The position numbers were made by a program, and so were the translations under genes. Positions 28,211-42,874 of a DNA stretch of 64,000 bases are shown in pieces. The DNA comes from Marinobacter flavimaris (GTDB taxonomy: Bacteria > Pseudomonadota > Gammaproteobacteria > Pseudomonadales > Oleiphilaceae). Under the pieces are notes generated by a model, which searched no databases, was not told the DNA's origin, and saw only the letters and a program-made list of their open reading frames with translations. Numbering within the stretch: position 1 is the stretch's first letter; the number at the start of each line of letters is the position of its first letter. The stretch spans positions 159,824 through 223,823 of the forward strand of contig NZ_PSSW01000009.1 in the NCBI RefSeq assembly GCF_002933295.1, given 5' to 3'.

Positions 28211-29260
28211 CTAGCCTTGTTGTTCGTTGTGTCGGCCGAGGCTCATGTCCTCAAGCTCGAAAATATCACTCAAAATCGTTGTCGCGTACTGGCCGGGCGA
28301 AAGAAAAAAGGCCAGCTCCAGACAGTCCTCGGCGACCCACTGCCAGGAGAGGCTCTCCGGTTTTACCGCCAATGGCCTTCGCTCCGGTTTCATCCGGGTG
28401 ACCGAAAACAGGGCGGCCAACTCCGGGGTTTGGGCGACAATGCCTCGCTCGAAGGTTTCCAGGGGACCACAAGCGGTGGTGCCGCCATCACCCCACAGTG
28501 GACCTGTCGCTCCTGCCTCGGCCCAGCTGCCATCATCTACCCAAGCTGCCAGCACCTCATTGAACAGCCAGGAGCGCGCTGCCGAAAAATACAATACGTT
28601 TTTCGAGCCGTCGCTGCCAGCTCGCTTTTTGCCACCCCGGCCTTTTCCACCGGACCGGCCACGTCGGTTCAGGGTAGCGGGATCGAGATGCACCGCACGG
28701 TCAAGGTTAGCGCCATCATTGCCAAACCGTTGGGGGCCAAAGTAGTTTGGAGCCCCAATATCGCCCAGACGCTCCAGTGCTCGGTCAATAACCCGGTGCT
28801 CACCGGAGACGGCCCTCAGGGTAATCGTGAAACCATTACCCCTGTGCTCCCCACGCCGCAATTTCCGCGCCTGCCGCGAAGCCGCCAGAACCGGCCAGCG
28901 TGCGCCAATCTCCCGGATCAAAGCGGTGTCCTGATCCTCGTTTCCGGGACGGTACAGACTGAACCACTGGCGGGTCACAGCATGCCTATCCTTGAGCCCA
29001 CAGAAACCGACATCAAAGTGACGACACCCGGCGATCCTGGCCAATTCGCGGGCGACATACTCTGTGTTATCACCCACTTTCTCCAGTTTCAAACAAAGAT
29101 GCTCGCCACTGCCTGCGATTACATCTCCCTCGACGGCCGGGCTGCTCTCCGGCCGCTCCAGCAATTCGTCGACAATGAAATCGCCCGGGGCGGTTTTCAG
29201 GCGGCCAGAGGCAATACGACCGCCGCCGGAGGTTGGCCAGTCAAGGCGCCAGTTGCTCAA
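28211..29260 (-). CDS. truD: tRNA pseudouridine(13) synthase
   Basis: TruD converts U13 of certain tRNAs (notably tRNA-Glu) to pseudouridine. The 349-residue protein has the catalytic motif [17 protein letters not shown], with the active Asp in GxKDxxA. It also has [10 protein letters not shown], and the TruD-insert-linked region [16 protein letters not shown]. It overlaps ispF by four bases. The ispDF-truD-surE order is typical of gammaproteobacteria. Confidence 0.96.
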   Translation of the reverse strand: MSNWRLDWPTSGGGRIASGRLKTAPGDFIVDELLERPESSPAVEGDVIAGSGEHLCLKLEKVGDNTEYVARELARIAGCRHFDVGFCGLKDRHAVTRQWFSLYRPGNEDQDTALIREIGARWPVLAASRQARKLRRGEHRGNGFTITLRAVSGEHRVIDRALERLGDIGAPNYFGPQRFGNDGANLDRAVHLDPATLNRRGRSGGKGRGGKKRAGSDGSKNVLYFSAARSWLFNEVLAAWVDDGSWAEAGATGPLWGDGGTTACGPLETFERGIVAQTPELAALFSVTRMKPERRPLAVKPESLSWQWVAEDCLELAFFLSPGQYATTILSDIFELEDMSLGRHNEQQG

Positions 29261-29736
29261 GATTCCACCGGTTCAAGCAGACAGATCGCCTGGCAGGCAA
29301 TGCCTTCCCCGCGCCCCGTAAAACCCAGCTTTTCCGTGGTGGTGGCTTTCACGCTGACACGACTGGCCGGCACGCCCAGATCTTCGGCAATGTTCAAACG
29401 GATGGCATCGATATGGGGTGCCATCTTGGGGGCCTGGGCAATGATTGTGGTATCCACGTTAACGACGGAGAAGCCCTCGTCCCGGACCCGGATCACAACC
29501 CGACGCAAAAGGTCCCTGCTGTCGGCCCCTGCCCACTCGTCACTGGTGTCCGGGAAGAAATGCCCGATGTCGCCAAGCGCGGCAGCGCCCAGCAATGCAT
29601 CTGCCAACGCATGCAGCAGGACATCACCATCAGAATGGGCCTTGAGCCCGTGGGAATGCGGAATGCTTACGCCGCCAATAATCACAGAGTCGCCTTCGCA
29701 GAAGGCGTGGACATCGAAGCCCTGACCAATACGCAT
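29257..29736 (-). CDS. ispF: 2-C-methyl-D-erythritol 2,4-cyclodiphosphate synthase
   Basis: IspF makes the cyclic diphosphate intermediate of the MEP isoprenoid pathway, with loss of CMP. The 159-residue trimer-forming enzyme has the zinc ligands in GFDVHAF (Asp8, His10) and in the [10 protein letters not shown] region. The nucleotide-binding stretch [17 protein letters not shown] is near the C-terminus. It is separate from IspD rather than fused, with 26 bases between the two genes. Its stop overlaps the truD start. Confidence 0.97.
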   Translation of the reverse strand: MRIGQGFDVHAFCEGDSVIIGGVSIPHSHGLKAHSDGDVLLHALADALLGAAALGDIGHFFPDTSDEWAGADSRDLLRRVVIRVRDEGFSVVNVDTTIIAQAPKMAPHIDAIRLNIAEDLGVPASRVSVKATTTEKLGFTGRGEGIACQAICLLEPVES

Positions 29737-29762
29737 AATGTGCTCCGGAACACTCCGAAAGT

Positions 29763-30470
29763 TCAGAATTGGCTCAGAATGAAGCCTGCCAGTGCCAGAT
29801 CGGCGGGCACGGTGATCTTGATATTGTCCGGCCGCCCTTCAACCAGCACCGGCATGTTACCGGAAAACTCCACCGCGGAGGACTCATCGGTCACCGGAAG
29901 CTCTCGGGCAAGGGCTGCCTCCAGAGAATCAACAAGAACACGGTAGCGAAACATCTGGGGCGTCAGAGCCCGCCACAACCCCGTGCGATCAACGGTCTCA
30001 ATCACTTCCGTAAGCTCAGCAGTACCGGCTTTCTTTAAAGTGTCGGCAACCGGCGAGGCAAGCAGCCCCCCAACAGGATGGCTGTAGAGCCGGTCAATCA
30101 GATTGGAAAGATCCCGAGTATGAAGGCAGGGTCTCGCCGCATCGTGCACCAGAACCCAGTCGTCATCTTTCACCTGTTCCGCCATGGCGTGCAGCGCCGA
30201 CAACACCGAACCAGCTCTTTCGGAACCGCCGGTACAGGTCTGGATTCGGCTATCGCCGCTGGCTTCGGTATCCGGCCACCAATGGTCGGCCGGGTGCAAT
30301 GGCACCATGCAGCCGGAAAAAGGCGCGGAATCCATGAGTCGGGAAAGGGTGATGTCGAGAATGAAACGCTCGCCAATCCGAAGGTACTGTTTCGGTTGCT
30401 CAGCCTGCATACGCTGGCCGATGCCGGCGGCAGGAACAATCAGCCAGAGTCTCGGGGAAGGCATAGACAA
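29763..30470 (-). CDS. ispD: 2-C-methyl-D-erythritol 4-phosphate cytidylyltransferase
   Basis: IspD activates methylerythritol phosphate with CTP in the MEP isoprenoid pathway. The 235-residue cytidylyltransferase has the glycine-rich CTP loop [12 protein letters not shown] followed by PKQYLRI. It also has the metal-binding [10 protein letters not shown], and [20 protein letters not shown]. It begins immediately after the ftsB stop codon, forming the conserved ftsB-ispD-ispF arrangement. Confidence 0.97.
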   Translation of the reverse strand: MSMPSPRLWLIVPAAGIGQRMQAEQPKQYLRIGERFILDITLSRLMDSAPFSGCMVPLHPADHWWPDTEASGDSRIQTCTGGSERAGSVLSALHAMAEQVKDDDWVLVHDAARPCLHTRDLSNLIDRLYSHPVGGLLASPVADTLKKAGTAELTEVIETVDRTGLWRALTPQMFRYRVLVDSLEAALARELPVTDESSAVEFSGNMPVLVEGRPDNIKITVPADLALAGFILSQF

Positions 30471-30743
30471 TCAGTTTTCAACAACCAGGAAAAAGGTCTC
30501 GTCGTCTCTTATCAGGCCGAGGTTCATTCTGGCCCGTTCTTCAACGGCGCCCTGCTCGTTACGCAGATTCCTGACTTCCGCATAGAGACGTTCATTGCGG
30601 GTAGCCAGCTCGGCATTTTCTTCACGTTGCTCGGCAATGGACTGCTCCAGAGCCCATACCTGCGCAAAGCTGCCCTCCCCAACCCACAGGCGCACCTGCA
30701 GCAGGAGAATCACAACCACCATTATGGTCCAGAGCAACTTCAT
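30471..30743 (-). CDS. ftsB: Cell division protein FtsB
   Basis: FtsB is a small bitopic membrane protein that joins FtsL and FtsQ in the divisome. The 90 residues begin with one transmembrane helix (LLWTIMVVVILLLQVRLWV). A periplasmic coiled coil follows (ALEQSIAEQREENAELATRN) and then a short conserved tail with ARMNLGLIRDDETFFLVVE. The gene directly abuts ispD. The eno terminator upstream suggests its own promoter within 30744-30844. Confidence 0.95.
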   Translation of the reverse strand: MKLLWTIMVVVILLLQVRLWVGEGSFAQVWALEQSIAEQREENAELATRNERLYAEVRNLRNEQGAVEERARMNLGLIRDDETFFLVVEN

Positions 30744-30847
30744 TGCCGATTCCGTTCAAAATTCAATCAATCAAAATACCAACGCCGGACGTTGAGTATA
30801 GACCTTAGAGTAGATTAGCAACAAATTCTTCTAACTGCCTGTACAAA

Positions 30848-30890
30848 AAGGCCATCATGTCCGGAATTTCGCCCAGAACACGATGGCCTT
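30848..30890 (-). terminator. Intrinsic terminator of eno
   Basis: A 13-base near-perfect inverted repeat (30848-30860 with 30878-30890; core AAGGCCATC) reads on the minus strand as a hairpin followed by TTTTTG. It lies about 60 bases beyond the enolase stop and separates eno from ftsB. Confidence 0.75.
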
Positions 30891-30948
30891 AACAGTTTTT
30901 CGCCAATTACCGGCCAGACACTCTGCCAGAACCGGTGGGATCAGTCGA

Positions 30949-32262
<1,314 letters not shown>

Positions 32263-32284
32263 TCATGTTCAAATTCGGGAGTCA

Positions 32285-32336
32285 GAGCGAGAGGGAACGG
32301 CCCTCTAAATCTTCGCAGGGCCGTTCCCGCTCGCTC
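32285..32336. repeat. Long near-perfect hairpin between kdsA and eno
   Basis: A 20-base stem with one mismatch (32285-32304 with 32317-32336; arms read GAGCGAGAGGGAACGGCCCT and its complement) encloses a 12-base loop. It lies 40 bases upstream of the eno start, between two genes on the same strand. No T-run follows on the minus strand. It is therefore more likely a REP-type repeat, a processing or mRNA-stability hairpin, or a weak attenuator than a standard terminator. Confidence 0.7.
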
Positions 32337-32368
32337 CCATAGTCCGCGTAAAACGCCAACACCGCCAA

Positions 32369-34887
<2,519 letters not shown>

Positions 34888-34932
34888 TCATCTCAAGATG
34901 GGACGCCAGACTACCAGAAAGGCCCCATTGAC

Positions 34933-36282
34933 TCAATCACATTCCCGCTCTACGACCAGCCGCCAACCGGCGGCATGGGCGCCTCCCGAGTATTGTTCAG
35001 AACACCATAAATCGCCAATGGCAATGAGCTCTGCTGCGTCCCCGGAACCCGCGAAAACCAGCGGCAGACGGGCCCTTTCCCAGGGTGGAACGCCGACTTC
35101 CTGCAGCCATTTCTTGAGCGAACGGGACGGCCCATCGGGACGGAAACGGACCCGCTCGCCACCCTGCCTCGTAAATATCCGTATTGGCGGCAACGACTGT
35201 TCCGGGGTAACGACAGATTCCAACCTGAGGGACCACTCTCCCCACGCGACACCATCCCCCGGCTCGAGATCGACCGGAGCGTCCGGTAAAGGGCCGCGGT
35301 CGGGAACCAGGCAAAGATCACCCTGGAAACGCCGCAGACTGAAACCGTCGGACCGGAACTCCGGCTCCCGATCCTCTGCGGCAAACAGCAGGTCCCGAAT
35401 GACCTGCTGCCAGTCACCAGGGGTGGGCGCATGAAACCCGCGTTCCCGTGCCCACCAACGTAGCAGATTCTTCTGCTCCGCCAGAGGCAGTGTTTTCAGG
35501 CCATCAACGGGGAGACGGTCCCGGTCGCCGCCGATTGCCTGCCACTGCAAAGCGGCCAGCTTGCGGTTCAGCGCTTCGCTCTCGCCACAGGATTCCGCCG
35601 TGTGCCGCAGCCTGCGATTCAACCCCGGCCAGCGATCCCGCAAGAGCGGCAACACAGTGTGACGGAGGAAATTCCGGTCAAATCGCTGGTCGGTATTGCT
35701 GGGGTCATCAACCCATGACAGGCCAGCGACCCGGGCCCAACGCTCGAGTTCGGCCCTCTCAAACCCGAGCAGGGGCCGGACGAGGGTCGCGGCGCCCAGC
35801 TCACGACTGGCCGGCATGCCCGCCAGCCCGGCCACACCGCTGCCCCTGAGCATCCGGAACAAAACGGTTTCCGCCTGGTCATCCCCATGGTGAGCCATCA
35901 AGACCAGGTCCCCCTTCCCGACCAGCGCCTCGAGGGCGGCATAGCGAGCCTTGCGGGCAGCTTCCTCTATACCCGCACCCGAGCTACGACCACCATCGAC
36001 GGTTACCCGCTCAACCACAAGCGGCACGCCAAGTCGCTCACATTCACCGCGACAAAACGACTCGGTATCCGATGCATTGGGTTGAAGCTGATGATTGATA
36101 TGGATCGCCCGGACAGCGCCGGAACAGCCATGGCAGTGGGCTGCCAGGTGCAATAACAGGGTGGAATCGAGGCCACCGCTCAGGGCGACCCAAAGACGGG
36201 TGTGATCGGGGAGTTCTCTGACCGGGGCACACAGGGCCTCCGGCCAGTGGAATCCGGAACCGGGCTCAGCGCCCGGTGTCAT
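34933..36282 (-). CDS. tilS: tRNA(Ile)-lysidine synthase
   Basis: TilS attaches lysine to the wobble cytidine of tRNA-Ile (CAU), allowing it to read AUA codons; it is essential in most bacteria. The 449-residue protein has the ATP pyrophosphatase loop [19 protein letters not shown], a [16 protein letters not shown] motif with the metal-binding Asp, and [15 protein letters not shown]. The substrate-binding and C-terminal domains (TilS_C, near [11 protein letters not shown]) follow. The ATG lies inside the 3' end of accA (17-base overlap), in a different frame. Confidence 0.96.
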   Translation of the reverse strand: MTPGAEPGSGFHWPEALCAPVRELPDHTRLWVALSGGLDSTLLLHLAAHCHGCSGAVRAIHINHQLQPNASDTESFCRGECERLGVPLVVERVTVDGGRSSGAGIEEAARKARYAALEALVGKGDLVLMAHHGDDQAETVLFRMLRGSGVAGLAGMPASRELGAATLVRPLLGFERAELERWARVAGLSWVDDPSNTDQRFDRNFLRHTVLPLLRDRWPGLNRRLRHTAESCGESEALNRKLAALQWQAIGGDRDRLPVDGLKTLPLAEQKNLLRWWARERGFHAPTPGDWQQVIRDLLFAAEDREPEFRSDGFSLRRFQGDLCLVPDRGPLPDAPVDLEPGDGVAWGEWSLRLESVVTPEQSLPPIRIFTRQGGERVRFRPDGPSRSLKKWLQEVGVPPWERARLPLVFAGSGDAAELIAIGDLWCSEQYSGGAHAAGWRLVVERECD

Positions 36283-37219
36283 AGCGGGTCAGCCGCTCGT
36301 AGCGGCGGGATACCAGCTCATCCAGTGGCAGGCGGCTGAGCTCAGCGACGCCTTTCGCCAGAACCTCTTTGAGGGATTCCGACATTTTTTCAGGGTTGCG
36401 GTGAGCACCGCCGAGGGGCTCGGTTACCACGTTATCCGCCAGCCCCAGATCTTTGAGCCGGTCAGCCGTAACACCCATGGCCTCCGCCGCCTGGGCAGCG
36501 TATTCGGCACTTTTCCAGAGGATCGACGCACAGCCCTCTGGGGAAATCACCGCGTAGGTGGAATACTGCAGCATGTTCAGCTGGTCACAGACACCGATGG
36601 CCAACGCGCCACCGGAACCGCCCTCACCGATCACCGTGGAGATAATGGGTGTCTTGAGGCGGGACATCACGGCCAGGTTGAAGGCAATGGCCTCACTCTG
36701 CCCACGCTCTTCCGCACCAATGCCGGGATAGGCACCCGGCGTGTCGATGAACGTGAGAATGGGCATCTTGAACCGCTCGGCCATTTCCATCAGGCGCAGG
36801 GCCTTGCGATAGCCCTCAGGGCGCGGCATACCAAAGTTGCGCTTTACCTTGTCCCGCACTTCCCGGCCCTTCTGATGACCAATCACCATTACCGGCTTGT
36901 CGTCCAGCCGGGCAGTACCCCCTACGATCGCCAGGTCGTCTGCATAACGGCGATCACCGTGCAGTTCATCGAAATCCTCAAACATGGATTCGATGTAGTC
37001 CAGGGTGTAGGGCCTGCGGGGATGGCGAGCCAGTCGGGCAACGTCCCAGGGCTTGAGATCGGAGAAAATGCTCTCTGTGAGGCTGACGCTTTTTTTCTTC
37101 AGCCGGGTGATCTCGTCGGTGATATTGATGTCGGTGTCATTGCCAACCATCCGAAGCTCTTCAATCTTGGCTTCCAGGTCGGCGATTGGCTGTTCGAAAT
37201 CCAGATAGTTAGGGTTCAT
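36266..37219 (-). CDS. accA: Acetyl-CoA carboxylase carboxyltransferase subunit alpha
   Basis: AccA, with AccD, transfers the carboxyl group from biotin to acetyl-CoA to make malonyl-CoA for fatty acid synthesis. The 317-residue crotonase-fold protein starts [19 protein letters not shown]. It contains [43 protein letters not shown] and the oxyanion region [14 protein letters not shown]. The gene order dnaE-accA-tilS is conserved in gammaproteobacteria. The last 17 bases overlap tilS. Confidence 0.98.
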   Translation of the reverse strand: MNPNYLDFEQPIADLEAKIEELRMVGNDTDINITDEITRLKKKSVSLTESIFSDLKPWDVARLARHPRRPYTLDYIESMFEDFDELHGDRRYADDLAIVGGTARLDDKPVMVIGHQKGREVRDKVKRNFGMPRPEGYRKALRLMEMAERFKMPILTFIDTPGAYPGIGAEERGQSEAIAFNLAVMSRLKTPIISTVIGEGGSGGALAIGVCDQLNMLQYSTYAVISPEGCASILWKSAEYAAQAAEAMGVTADRLKDLGLADNVVTEPLGGAHRNPEKMSESLKEVLAKGVAELSRLPLDELVSRRYERLTRYDTGR

Positions 37220-37305
37220 GATGTTCCATCATTTTTTGCCAGGCGGGAAAATGCTCCGCCAAACCAGAATTTACACAAAGATAGCAGCGCCCGGTCAGTG
37301 GCTAA

Positions 37306-37329
37306 AGCGGACATTGGTATGAGTCCGCT
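37306..37329 (-). terminator. Possible weak hairpin terminator after dnaE
   Basis: A 7-base perfect stem (AGCGGAC at 37306-37312, GTCCGCT at 37323-37329) lies about 30 bases beyond the dnaE stop, in the 139-base gap before accA. On the minus strand it is followed by TTTAG, only a short T-run. It may pause or partly end transcription rather than fully terminate it. Confidence 0.35.
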
Positions 37330-37358
37330 ATCTGACAAACTTTTAATTTTCAGCTTAC

Positions 37359-40300
37359 TCAATCATAGACCAGTTCTACCGACTGGTCGCCTACGAGGTA
37401 ACGGAGCTCCAGTAGCAGGTTGTCATCCGGCTGCACCCGCCAGGATTCACCCAGCTCGATCCGGGTGGACGCCTCGGGGCTGCTGTACTCAATCCAGACC
37501 GGACTGCCATCACAGCGGAACGGCCTCAGGGTGGTGTCCAGTTTCTCCAGCAGTCCGTTCTGCAGCTGATCGGCGTGCAGGTTGAGCTTCAACCCACGAC
37601 TGAACTGCTGGCGAGCACTCGCGACATCCATCACCGAGCTCACCCGCATCTTCATCTGGCCGGAATAGTCGTCGTGGCTGACCTGTCCTTCCACCACAAT
37701 TACCTGGTCAGATTGCAACAGCTCCCGATTTTCAAAGAAGGCTTCCGAGAACAGGGTCGCCTCTATCCGGGCGCTCCTGTCATCCAGCGTAATGAAACAC
37801 ATGGTGGAGCCGGTTCGGGTTTTCATGGTGCGCTGGGCAACCACCAGCCCCGCGACCCGCTGGGGCGATTTGTTCGGCTTCAGATCGGCGATGGAGGACC
37901 GGACAAACCGCCGAACCTCTTTCTCGTATTCATCAAACGGGTGGCCGGTGAGGTAAAGCCCCAGGGTATCTTTCTCCCCTTTCAGCCGCTGTTTTTCGGG
38001 CCACTCGCGCATGCCGGCCACGTCCTCGTAGGGATCGCCACCGTCACCGGCCTCGAGCATTTCGCCGAACATATCCATCATGCCGACGGACTCGTTACGG
38101 GATTGCTGGCCGGCCTGCTGCACGGCCTTATCGATGCTGGCCATCAACTGAGCCCGGCTGGCGCCAAGCTTGTCCATGGCGCCGCACCGGATCAGCGCTT
38201 CCATGGCGCGCTTGTTGACCTTTTTCAGGTCAATGCGTCGGCAAAAATCGAAAATATCCTGATAGGGCTCGCCATCACCACGACCTTCCACGATGCTCTG
38301 GATCGGGCCCTCGCCCAGGCCTTTAATCGCACCGAGGCCATACACAATCTGGCCCTCGTCGTTGACGGTAAAAGTGTATTCCGAGCGGCTGACGTCGGGC
38401 ACCAGAAGATCCAGCTTCATATTCCGGCACTCTTCCACCAGCGTGACCACCTTGTCGGTGTTCTGCATATCGGCAGTCAGTACCGCGGCCATGAATTCTG
38501 CCGGGTAATGGGCTTTCAGCCAGAGTGTCTGGTAGGACACCAGTGCATAGGCGGCGGAGTGGGATTTGTTGAAGCCGTAGCCGGCAAACTTCTCTACCAG
38601 GTCAAAGATGTTTTCGGCCAGGGTCGTGTTGATCCCGTTCTGCTCACAGCCATCCAGGAAAAACTGCTTCTGCTTGGCCATTTCCTCGGGCTTTTTCTTA
38701 CCCATGGCGCGCCGCAGCATGTCCGCATTACCAAGGGTATAACCGGCCATCACCTGGGCGATCTGCATGACCTGCTCCTGGTACAGGATAACCCCGTAGG
38801 TGGGCTCCAGAACCGGCTTCAGGCCTTCATACTGGTAATCCGGATGCGGGAAGGACATGGGTTGGCGGCCGTGCTTACGGTCGATAAAGTCGTCCACCAT
38901 GCCCGATTGCAGCGGCCCCGGCCGGAACAGGGCCACGAGGGCGATCATGTCCTCGAGGGAGTCCGGTTGGAGACGGCGAATCAGGTCTTTCATGCCCCGG
39001 GATTCCAGCTGAAACACCGCCGTGGTTTCCGCTTTTTTGAGCATGTCGAACGAGGGCACGTCATCCAGCGGAATCTCGTTGATGTCGAGCGGCTGCATGC
39101 CCTTCTTTTCCCGGCGCGGATTGATCATGTTCAGCGCCCACTTAATGATCGTGAGCGTCCGCAGGCCCAGGAAGTCGAACTTCACCAGCCCGGCGTCTTC
39201 CACGTCGCCCTTGTCGAACTGGGTCACCAGGCTTCCGCCCTCGTCGTCGCAGTACAGGGGCGAAAAATCGGTGATCTTGGTAGGCGCGATCACCACGCCG
39301 CCGGCGTGTTTACCGGCGTTCCTGCACACGCCCTCAAGCTTCAGGGCCATTTCCCAGATTTCCTGGGCTTCCTCGTCGTTCTCGAGAAACTCGACCAGCT
39401 GTGGCTCCTGCTCCAGAGCCTTCTCCAGGGTCATGCCCGGCTCGAACGGAATCATTTTAGACAGCTTGTCGGCCAGGCCATAGGATTTGCCCTGCACCCG
39501 AGCAACATCCCGCACAACCGCCTTCGCGGCCATGGTGCCGAAGGTAATGATCTGCGACACCGCCTCACGCCCGTATTTCTGGGCGGTGTACTCGATTACC
39601 CTGTCCCGGCCTTCCATGCAGAAGTCGACGTCAAAGTCGGGCATGGAGACCCGTTCCGGGTTCAGGAAACGCTCGAACAGCAAGTCATATTCTAGTGGAT
39701 CCAGGTCAGTGATCAGCTGGGCGTAGGCCACCAGCGAGCCGGCACCGGAACCCCGGCCCGGCCCCACGGGCACACCGTTGTTCTTGGCCCACTTGATGAA
39801 GTCCATCACGATCAGGAAGTAGCCCGGGAACCCCATCTGGATGATGATATCCAGCTCGAAGTTCAGGCGCTTGTAGTAGGCCTCGCGTTTGGCATCGTAT
39901 TCCGGATCGTCCTTGCTGAGGGTCTTGGCCAGCCGCTCTTCCAGCCCTTCCTCGGAGACCTTCCGGAAATAGTCGTCCATGGTCATGCCATCGGGAATCG
40001 GGTAATTGGGCAGGAAATACTCACCCATCCGAACCTTCACCGAGCAACGCCGGGCAATCTCCACGGTGTTCTCGATTGCTTCCGGGATGTCGCTGAACAG
40101 CTCGATCATCTCATCGGCGCTGCGCAGGTACTGCTGGTCGCTGAACCGGCGATCACGGCGCGGATCATCCAGGGTACGACTCTCACCGATACAGACCCTG
40201 GCCTCGTGAGCCTCAAAGTCTTCCGCCTCCAGGAAGTGCACATCGTTAGTGGCAACCACCGGAAGGCCAAGAGCACCGGCCAGCTCAACACTCAGGTGCA

Positions 40301-40841
40301 GGCAGTCTTCGTCTCCGGGACGACCGGTGCGCTGTAACTCGAGGTAGTAGCTATCCGGGTACAGATCCATCCAGTAACGGGCGCGCTCGCGGGCCAGTTC
40401 CGGTTTGCCCGCCATCAAGGCCTTGCCCACATCGCCCATTCTCGAACCAGAGAGCGCAATCAAACCGTTCGGCCGAGCCTCAAGCCACTTGCGCTGGATG
40501 ATCGGCTTGCCAAACCGCTGCCCCTCGGTATACCCCAGGGAAATGATTTCGGTGAGATTGAGATAACCGTCGTTATCTCGCGCCAACAGCGTGATGCGGA
40601 ACGGGTTCTCGGGCTCGTCCGGATTTTCCAGCCACAGATCAGCGCCAATGATGGGTTTGACGCCCGCTCCCATGGCCGCCTTGTAGAAGCGAACCAGCGA
40701 GCACATGTTGGATTGCTCGGTCAGGCCAACAGCCGGCATGCCCAGCTCGGCAACGCGTTTGATCAGCGGTTTAACCCTGACCAGGCCATCCACCATGGAG
40801 TATTCGGAATGGACGCGGAGGTGTACAAAAGTCTGCGACAT
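37359..40841 (-). CDS. dnaE: DNA polymerase III subunit alpha
   Basis: DnaE is the replicative polymerase subunit. The 1160-residue protein has the N-terminal PHP domain ([17 protein letters not shown]). The C-family polymerase core has the catalytic carboxylates in [15 protein letters not shown] (Asp404 and Asp406) and [36 protein letters not shown] finger motif, an HhH region, an OB domain ([20 protein letters not shown]) and a C-terminal tau-binding region complete it. Domain order and length match DnaE1 of Pseudomonas-type bacteria; no ImuC/DnaE2 features are seen. It lies 45 bases after the tlpA-like gene. Confidence 0.98.
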   Translation of the reverse strand: MSQTFVHLRVHSEYSMVDGLVRVKPLIKRVAELGMPAVGLTEQSNMCSLVRFYKAAMGAGVKPIIGADLWLENPDEPENPFRITLLARDNDGYLNLTEIISLGYTEGQRFGKPIIQRKWLEARPNGLIALSGSRMGDVGKALMAGKPELARERARYWMDLYPDSYYLELQRTGRPGDEDCLHLSVELAGALGLPVVATNDVHFLEAEDFEAHEARVCIGESRTLDDPRRDRRFSDQQYLRSADEMIELFSDIPEAIENTVEIARRCSVKVRMGEYFLPNYPIPDGMTMDDYFRKVSEEGLEERLAKTLSKDDPEYDAKREAYYKRLNFELDIIIQMGFPGYFLIVMDFIKWAKNNGVPVGPGRGSGAGSLVAYAQLITDLDPLEYDLLFERFLNPERVSMPDFDVDFCMEGRDRVIEYTAQKYGREAVSQIITFGTMAAKAVVRDVARVQGKSYGLADKLSKMIPFEPGMTLEKALEQEPQLVEFLENDEEAQEIWEMALKLEGVCRNAGKHAGGVVIAPTKITDFSPLYCDDEGGSLVTQFDKGDVEDAGLVKFDFLGLRTLTIIKWALNMINPRREKKGMQPLDINEIPLDDVPSFDMLKKAETTAVFQLESRGMKDLIRRLQPDSLEDMIALVALFRPGPLQSGMVDDFIDRKHGRQPMSFPHPDYQYEGLKPVLEPTYGVILYQEQVMQIAQVMAGYTLGNADMLRRAMGKKKPEEMAKQKQFFLDGCEQNGINTTLAENIFDLVEKFAGYGFNKSHSAAYALVSYQTLWLKAHYPAEFMAAVLTADMQNTDKVVTLVEECRNMKLDLLVPDVSRSEYTFTVNDEGQIVYGLGAIKGLGEGPIQSIVEGRGDGEPYQDIFDFCRRIDLKKVNKRAMEALIRCGAMDKLGASRAQLMASIDKAVQQAGQQSRNESVGMMDMFGEMLEAGDGGDPYEDVAGMREWPEKQRLKGEKDTLGLYLTGHPFDEYEKEVRRFVRSSIADLKPNKSPQRVAGLVVAQRTMKTRTGSTMCFITLDDRSARIEATLFSEAFFENRELLQSDQVIVVEGQVSHDDYSGQMKMRVSSVMDVASARQQFSRGLKLNLHADQLQNGLLEKLDTTLRPFRCDGSPVWIEYSSPEASTRIELGESWRVQPDDNLLLELRYLVGDQSVELVYD

Positions 40842-40886
40842 AACGTCAGGTTATTCCTGCTGTGTAATTCAGTTGGGGCGGCCGGC

Positions 40887-41354
40887 TCAACCGCCGATCA
40901 CGGCCCGGAGTTCTTCTTCGGTCTGGGGTCCAAAACGGGTCTCGACCAGATCGCCGCCCGGATTAACCAGAAAAGTGGCAGGCAGCGCGACCGGTAACTT
41001 CCAGCCGAACCCCGGCCCTGGATCGTCCGCCAGCATGGTAAATTCAATGCCCATACGCTCGCCCAGTTCGACCAATGCGTCGCCCCGCACCCCATCAAAA
41101 TTGACGGCGAGTACGGTAATGTCCGGCGCCTTGTCCAGCTCATTGAGCTCGGGAATTTCTTCGAGGCACGGTTTGCACCACTCCGCCCAGTAGTTAACCA
41201 ACACCCACTGGCCGCGCAAGGTGTCCCAGTTCAGTTTTGTGCCTTCTGCCCGCTCAAGCTCGATTTTCTGGCAGCCGGACATCGCCAGAATGAGCAGCGC
41301 CACGGCCAGAACACGCAGGCCGGAACGCCTACGGACAGAATCAGGGTACTGCAC
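40887..41354 (-). CDS. TlpA-like thioredoxin-fold lipoprotein
   Basis: This 155-residue membrane-tethered thiol-disulfide protein has a thioredoxin fold. Its N-terminal hydrophobic stretch ends in the lipobox LAMSGC, so the protein is probably anchored in the periplasm. The redox motif is WCKPC in VNYWAEWCKPCLEEIPEL. The cis-proline loop is ALPATFLVNPGG. I use the GTG at 41354, which has a textbook AGGAGG seven bases upstream. The ATG at 41402 would add 16 non-conserved residues and an odd signal. Likely role: reduction or isomerisation of periplasmic disulfides, for example in cytochrome c maturation (inference). Confidence 0.88.
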   Translation of the reverse strand: MQYPDSVRRRSGLRVLAVALLILAMSGCQKIELERAEGTKLNWDTLRGQWVLVNYWAEWCKPCLEEIPELNELDKAPDITVLAVNFDGVRGDALVELGERMGIEFTMLADDPGPGFGWKLPVALPATFLVNPGGDLVETRFGPQTEEELRAVIGG

Positions 41355-41422
41355 TGGTAAACCTCCTGTTAGACTACCGGCCACAGAAATCGTGGACTCC
41401 ATTCAGACAATCAGGCACGAAG

Positions 41423-42425
<1,003 letters not shown>

Positions 42426-42482
42426 TACGCGACCGGGCGCAGGACGTACTTTGCTCTACACTTATCGATTCCGGAACACACT

Positions 42483-42854
42483 ATGCTGAACAACCCGAAG
42501 GCCCGCATCACTGTGCGGGCGACGATCGCCCTTTACATCGGCGTGCTTGCCACTCTGCTGATTACCACGTTCTACCCGGCTCCCGTCGAGGGTGTTTCAA
42601 TACCCCTGATGCTGGCGGTGAAACTGGTCCCGCTTCTGCCCTTTGCGGTCACGGTCTTTCGCGGTCACAATCGGGGCTATATCTGGATGTCCTTCGTGGT
42701 GATCTTCTACTTCACTCAGGCCGTTGTTTCGGCATGGCTGAGCGAAGGCGCCCCGGGGCCGGTCATTTTGACGGTACTGACCTTCCTGTTGTTCACTGTT
42801 GCCATGATTCACCTGAAGGTGAACCGGCCGGTGGCAGACGGAAACACACCCTGA
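42483..42854 (+). CDS. DUF2069 family membrane protein
   Basis: This 123-residue inner-membrane protein of the DUF2069 family has four predicted transmembrane helices, e.g. ATIALYIGVLATLLITTFY, LMLAVKLVPLLPFAVTVFRG and VILTVLTFLLFTVAMIHLKV. The function is unknown. In Pseudomonas a DUF2069 gene also follows arsC and wrbA-like genes. It is 20 bases upstream of the GspE-type ATPase. Confidence 0.85.
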   Translation: MLNNPKARITVRATIALYIGVLATLLITTFYPAPVEGVSIPLMLAVKLVPLLPFAVTVFRGHNRGYIWMSFVVIFYFTQAVVSAWLSEGAPGPVILTVLTFLLFTVAMIHLKVNRPVADGNTP

Positions 42855-42874
42855 AGACCTGGAACTGACCCTCT

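Noticed and set aside
28160..29725. Plus-strand open frame of 521 codons
   Set aside because: It is covered by truD and ispF on the minus strand, both with intact catalytic motifs.
37575..39695. Long open frame on the plus strand (706 codons) opposite dnaE
   Set aside because: It lies entirely within dnaE on the other strand and has shadow-type composition with no recognisable domain.
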